Positions 60,220-64,000 of a stretch of 64,000 nucleotides of DNA are shown in pieces. Numbering within the stretch: the first letter of the stretch is position 1; every line of letters starts with the position of its first letter. The translations under genes were made by a program, and so were the position numbers. Source of the stretch: Blastomyces gilchristii SLH14081 (lineage: Eukaryota > Ascomycota > Eurotiomycetes > Onygenales > Ajellomycetaceae); NCBI RefSeq assembly GCF_000003855.2, contig NW_003101669.1, positions 489,740 through 553,739 of the forward strand, given 5' to 3'. The notes under the pieces were generated by a model that saw only the letters and a program-made list of their open reading frames with translations, had not been told where the DNA came from and did no database searches.

Positions 60220-60679
60220 ATAGTCTCATTATCAATTTAACTGATCTCATTACATAGTTTTAACATTAAATAGTAGTCTCATACTGTTTCAGTGAGACTT
60301 ACTGTCTACTCTTGTTACATTTTTCAAATGAAATCATGATTTTCACTTCTCAATTTAAATTATTTTTATTGCTTTAAATAACTTTAAATCTCATTTAAGT
60401 GTTATCAAAAAGTGTTACTTTTTAAAAAATTAAAAATAGTCTAAAGAAAACCTTAAAATGTCTAAAAATAGTAACTTTATATCAAGAATGAGACTAAATG
60501 AGACTAAATGAAATCATTTTCTCATGTTTTTCAAGTCATGATTTCATTTTAAGATCTTATATATAGTTACTTTGTATGTTTTTTTAATGACCAGTCGCAG
60601 CAGAATTCACACTAAGAAATGTATGAGATCAGATCAAATGAAATCAAATATGAAATTTATAATCTCAGTAGCTAGTCTA

Positions 60680-61531
60680 CTCACAGAAATCTGTAAGTAA
60701 TAAATAAAAGTTATCAGTTTCTTCAGAACTAAGAGTTTAGAGTCTTATTTAATAAGCTTATTCTATATATCTTTATTCAGTCTTTTTATAAATATTATTA
60801 TTCAGATCTTATTTCAGAGTTCTATTTTCACAGATTTTAATTTATATTATAATTTTATAAAGTGCTGTAAGTAGTTTTTATCAGATTTCTTATCTCTTTT
60901 TCTAATATTAATAATTATAACTTAGATATTCTCTATCTAACTTATAAAGTCTCTTAACTTATTCTCTAGATAGATCTTAAGAATAGATTAGTAAGATCTT
61001 TTATAATTATTTTCTAAATAATTCAGTCAGTTCTTGACTTCAGTATAGTAGAGATCTGTTATTATATAAATAATAGCTTCTTTATCTTTTATATTACACA
61101 GTCAGACTTATAAGTCAATTTTAAATACAAACTTGTAAAAGCTTTTATAGATTATAATTCAGTAGATAGTCTTAAGTAATTATAACTTAAGAAAGTTTCT
61201 TTTCAGTTTATAAATATCTCTGAAGATTATATCTAGAGACTCAGTTCATCAATATTTACAGATAGTAAGTATTTCTTATAAAAAAATAGCTTGATTTTAT
61301 AAAAGATATTTAAGAATATTCTTTACTAAGATTTATTTATTTATAAGTTTAAAGAGTTTCTCTATTACAGATATAGAGAATAATATTCTATAAGTAATTA
61401 ATAAGTTCTCTGAAACTTTTTTTATAAAGATTATTTATAATTCAGATAACTGCTTTTAAGTATTTACAGTAGAGTTTACAGAGATTAAAGTATATAAGTT
61501 TCTAGTTTTTTCAGTTATAATAGATGATTAC
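60680..61531 (-). pseudogene. gag: gypsy C gag end
   Basis: Colinear with gypsy B 43190-44030, all frames broken. It ends abruptly at the hAT terminus; the gypsy C LTR expected about 20 bp further on is absent from the window. Confidence 0.8.
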
Positions 61532-61902
61532 TAGACTGATTATATGACTATGTCTGAGATCAGAATCAAACTTTACAGTTATTATATTACCTAAAAGCAT
61601 TACTTCTGATCATGATTTGTGTTCATCACATTGATCTCAAATCATATTATTTCAAATATTAAAGATTTCAGATTCACTTTTTCAAATAAAAATCTAGTTC
61701 AGATAAAGAATATATTTGAATTCTTAGTCACATTTTCATTCTGATCTCATTATTGAGAATGACATTAAATGAGACTATAAAATCATTTCTCACTTACATA
61801 ATATTATAATATAGTACTCATTTATTGAAAATTTAACAGAGAGTATTATCAAATATCATTACTTTTCTAAACACAGATTATAATTTATATAATTTTAATT
61901 AT

Positions 61903-62022
61903 AAAAAAAATATAACATACAAAAAAAAAACAAAAAAATAAAAAATAAAACAAAAACAAGAAAAAATCACAATGAAAAAAAAAGAGAAAGAGAAAGAAAA
62001 AAAATAAAAATAATAAAAAAAT
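61903..62022. repeat. A-rich tract of hAT D2
   Basis: Counterpart of 19293-19440, shorter here. Confidence 0.85.
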
Positions 62023-63121
62023 CAAGATCACAGAGCTACAGTATTCTTAAAATACTTACTTCTCAGAGTCTTTACAATATTTATCATTAACTGTATATCT
62101 CTTATAGTAAGAATAACACAGCTGTAATAAGTCATTATCTTAACATTATCTAATAAATAATCAGTATATATCTGTATAAATATGAATTATTAGAAAACAT
62201 ACACTTAAAAAGTGTGATCAGAGTGAACTCAGCTGTCACTTGAATAATATTAAGAGTAGAACACTGAAATCAATGATTTCTTTTATCAATTTCATGAATA
62301 AGATGTGTGAAGATAGTCTTGAGAAATATAAGATTCTCTGACTTCTGATAAAAACAGATCTCACAGAGAGACTCTATTTTCATAATATCAGAGACTGAGT
62401 GTTATTAAAAAGTATTACTTTCATATAATACATATACACTTACTGCAGTGATTCACTCTCTGTATATATAACTGAGAGTTATAGCTTTTTCACATCACAC
62501 AGCTCTCTCTGAGATGCTGCTGTTGATTTACAACTCACACAGTCTCTCAGTTCAGCATGCACTGTGTGTATACAGTTCTGCATGCTGAGACTGTGTTGAT
62601 TATTATAATCTAGTATGATACTTGCTTTTCACAGACTATATTTCATTTGAGAAGAGAGAGAAAGATATGACTATTATTTTATTAAGAAAGAGATAAATAA
62701 TTAGTATTATTAAATATAATTTAATTCATCTGTATTTAAAATTTAATTAGTCTATACTCTTTAATTTAAGAATTTCTATAAGTGTTTTAATAGTTTTCAT
62801 ATCAGCTTGAACTTAGTGATGAGTTGAAGAAGAAGAGAAAAGAGAGAAGAAAGAAATGAGAATAACTTATCTTTATAATATAAAAACAGAGAATCACTGC
62901 AATTATTCTCTCTAGTAATAAAGATCTGTTTTCTACATGTATTTCTAATATAGATTATATAATAAATGCATACAAAGAATATCAATAGTGTATGCATTGA
63001 ATGAAGATAATATTACTATGTAACACTGTAGCTGTTTCTGTACATCTCTGAAAGCTGTTAATAGTTTCTTTATCTCTTTATATTTGATAAGTTAATAATA
63101 TATTCTGATACACTTCTTCTT

Positions 63122-63204
63122 TCATTATTATCATCATTATTATCATCATTATTATTATTATTATCATTATCATTATTATCATTATTATTATCATTATTAT
63201 TATA
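63122..63204. repeat. (ATT/ATC)n microsatellite in hAT D2
   Basis: Counterpart of 20540-20624 with fewer ATC units, as expected if C-to-T change converts ATC to ATT. Confidence 0.9.
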
Positions 63205-63292
63205 TCATTGCCTGTTTTCATCTCTCTCTTAACACTCATTAAAACTAATTATATCATTCTTCTTCAAATATTCTGCAGTTCTGTGAATCATC

Positions 63293-64000
63293 AAGGTGCA
63301 TGAGTGCTGTCACAGATTGAAGAGAGAGAAGAAGAAGATATTAAAGTATGAGAAGACAGATTGTAAGATATATTATAATACCTTAAAGAGACTCTGTAAG
63401 AAAGTAAAATAATAATGATTTTAAGTAACACTTCTGATAGATTTAGACTGAACTAAGTATAAAAATAATACAAATAATATCATCTGTGAGAGATTGAAAA
63501 AGAAGACAGTGAAGAGTCTCATACAGTAGTGATAAGATCAGAAGAAGTTCTGAGAATAATTTAAGACTAAGATGAAGAGAGAGAGAGAGAAGAAGAGTAT
63601 TACTATAAATAAGTAGTAATAGAAGAAGATTAAGAAGATATTAAAGTAAGAGATAAAGAAGTCAAAACTGATAAGTTTTTTATTAAAAGATAATAATTTT
63701 TAATAACACTTCTGTTCTCTAATTGATTAGCAGAAGCTGATAGAGAAGAAGAAGATTAAGGCCTTGTTCAGATCTTGAATGTGCTTCATGATTCAGAATA
63801 TTAAGAAGACAGTTCTGCTCTCTGAGCATGTTAATTCACTTATCACTGAGATAGAACCTGAGACAGCAGATCAGAAAATGCAGGATTTTGAGACACAGAT
63901 TAACCTGGCTGAGAGAGAGTAGCAGAAACCCTTCTCTGAGAAGACAGTAGAGAGAGATTTTGAGATAATTATTATCTCAGATGAGAAGAAGAAGAAGAAG
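63293..64000 (+). pseudogene. hAT passenger gene, copy in D2
   Basis: Same protein as at 20710-21480: (V)HECCHRLKREKKK, then TDCKIYYNTLKRLCKKV, later LLSEHVNSLITEIEPETADQKM and PFSEKTVERDFEIIIISDEKKKK. The start codon reads GTG here and stops occur at similar but not identical places. It is cut by the window end. Its persistence in two copies shows it belongs to the hAT element. Confidence 0.6.

Larger units (their letters stand above)
53891..60679 (+). mobile_element. hAT-type MITE, copy 7, with two nested insertions
   Basis: MITE pieces 53891-53919, 54433-54454 and 60225-60679 join to one forward copy. The flanking 8-mers are CTCACAGT (53883-53890) and CTCACAGA (60680-60687), identical but for the last base. 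Inside are MITE copy 8 and the whole gypsy H. Insertion order: copy 7 into gypsy C, then copy 8 and gypsy H into copy 7. Confidence 0.9.
47307..61531 (-). mobile_element. gypsy C (family B), split by SINE and MITE nest
   Basis: A second copy of family B in the same orientation, starting with a 258-bp LTR. It is interrupted by the SINE at 53366-53740 and by the MITE-H nest at 53891-60679. On the right it breaks off about 20 bp before its other LTR, where the long hAT element starts at 61532. It contains the undisturbed site where G entered B. Confidence 0.92.
61532..64000 (+). mobile_element. long hAT transposon, copy D2 (cut by window end)
   Basis: Matches 18919-21420 throughout, starting TAGACTGATTATATG (a decayed terminal repeat). 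The left flank is ATGATTAC in gypsy C. It includes the A-rich tract (61903-62022), the trinucleotide repeat (63122-63204) and the passenger gene. The transposase part lies beyond the window. Confidence 0.9.

Overview
The window is a gene-free, AT-rich block of nested transposable elements, typical of the repeat compartments of a filamentous ascomycete (Pezizomycotina). The sequence alone does not identify the species. The evidence is (i) chromodomain Ty3/gypsy retrotransposons, a Tad-like LINE with an RNase H domain and tRNA-derived SINEs, all of types found in fungi; (ii) dense C-to-T / G-to-A decay between copies of the same element, turning Arg, Gln and Trp codons into stops, Cys into Tyr, and the reverse-transcriptase DD into ND or NN, which is the mark of repeat-induced point mutation (RIP); and (iii) no recognisable host gene, rRNA or tRNA gene. 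No open reading frame here is likely to be functional. Two assembly gaps (6191-6830 and 45133-45871) interrupt the sequence.

Layout. 1-1058: a hAT MITE inside a fragment of a larger hAT transposon. 1059-2845: a gypsy gag fragment, a 5'-truncated LINE tail and a tRNA-like SINE head. 2851 to about 8.87 kb: a near-complete LINE on the minus strand. 9.77-10.39 kb: two tandem repeats and a short stretch that escaped mutation. 10394-16.2 kb: a plus-strand gypsy element (family I) carrying two MITEs with perfect 8-bp target duplications. 16.4-18.9 kb: mostly unassigned, ending in a Ty1/copia RNase H fragment. 18919-24682: a long hAT element with a decayed transposase and a second, passenger gene.

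24683-45132 is a three-level nest. Gypsy A (minus strand) is split by gypsy B (29246-44309, target duplication ATATT), which is split by gypsy G (33380-41184, plus strand, target duplication CTCTG). G is a chromovirus of the same family as A and carries a 0.45-kb GC-rich unmutated island before its 3' LTR. 45872-47306: MITEs, a SINE, a LINE tail and a scrap of a family-B element. 47307-61531: gypsy C (family B), split by a second SINE and by a MITE that itself contains another MITE and a complete third-family gypsy element, H (54455-60219, target duplication ATAGT). 61532-64000: a second long hAT copy, cut by the window end.

The elements are related as partners. The roughly 505-bp MITEs share both ends with the long hAT element, which has hAT transposase motifs, so the MITEs were probably mobilised by it. 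The SINE and the LINE share an (AAT)n 3' tail and the bases just before it, suggesting the SINE uses the LINE machinery. RIP is uneven: the outer edges of LTRs, MITEs and hAT copies are best preserved and their interiors are eroded.
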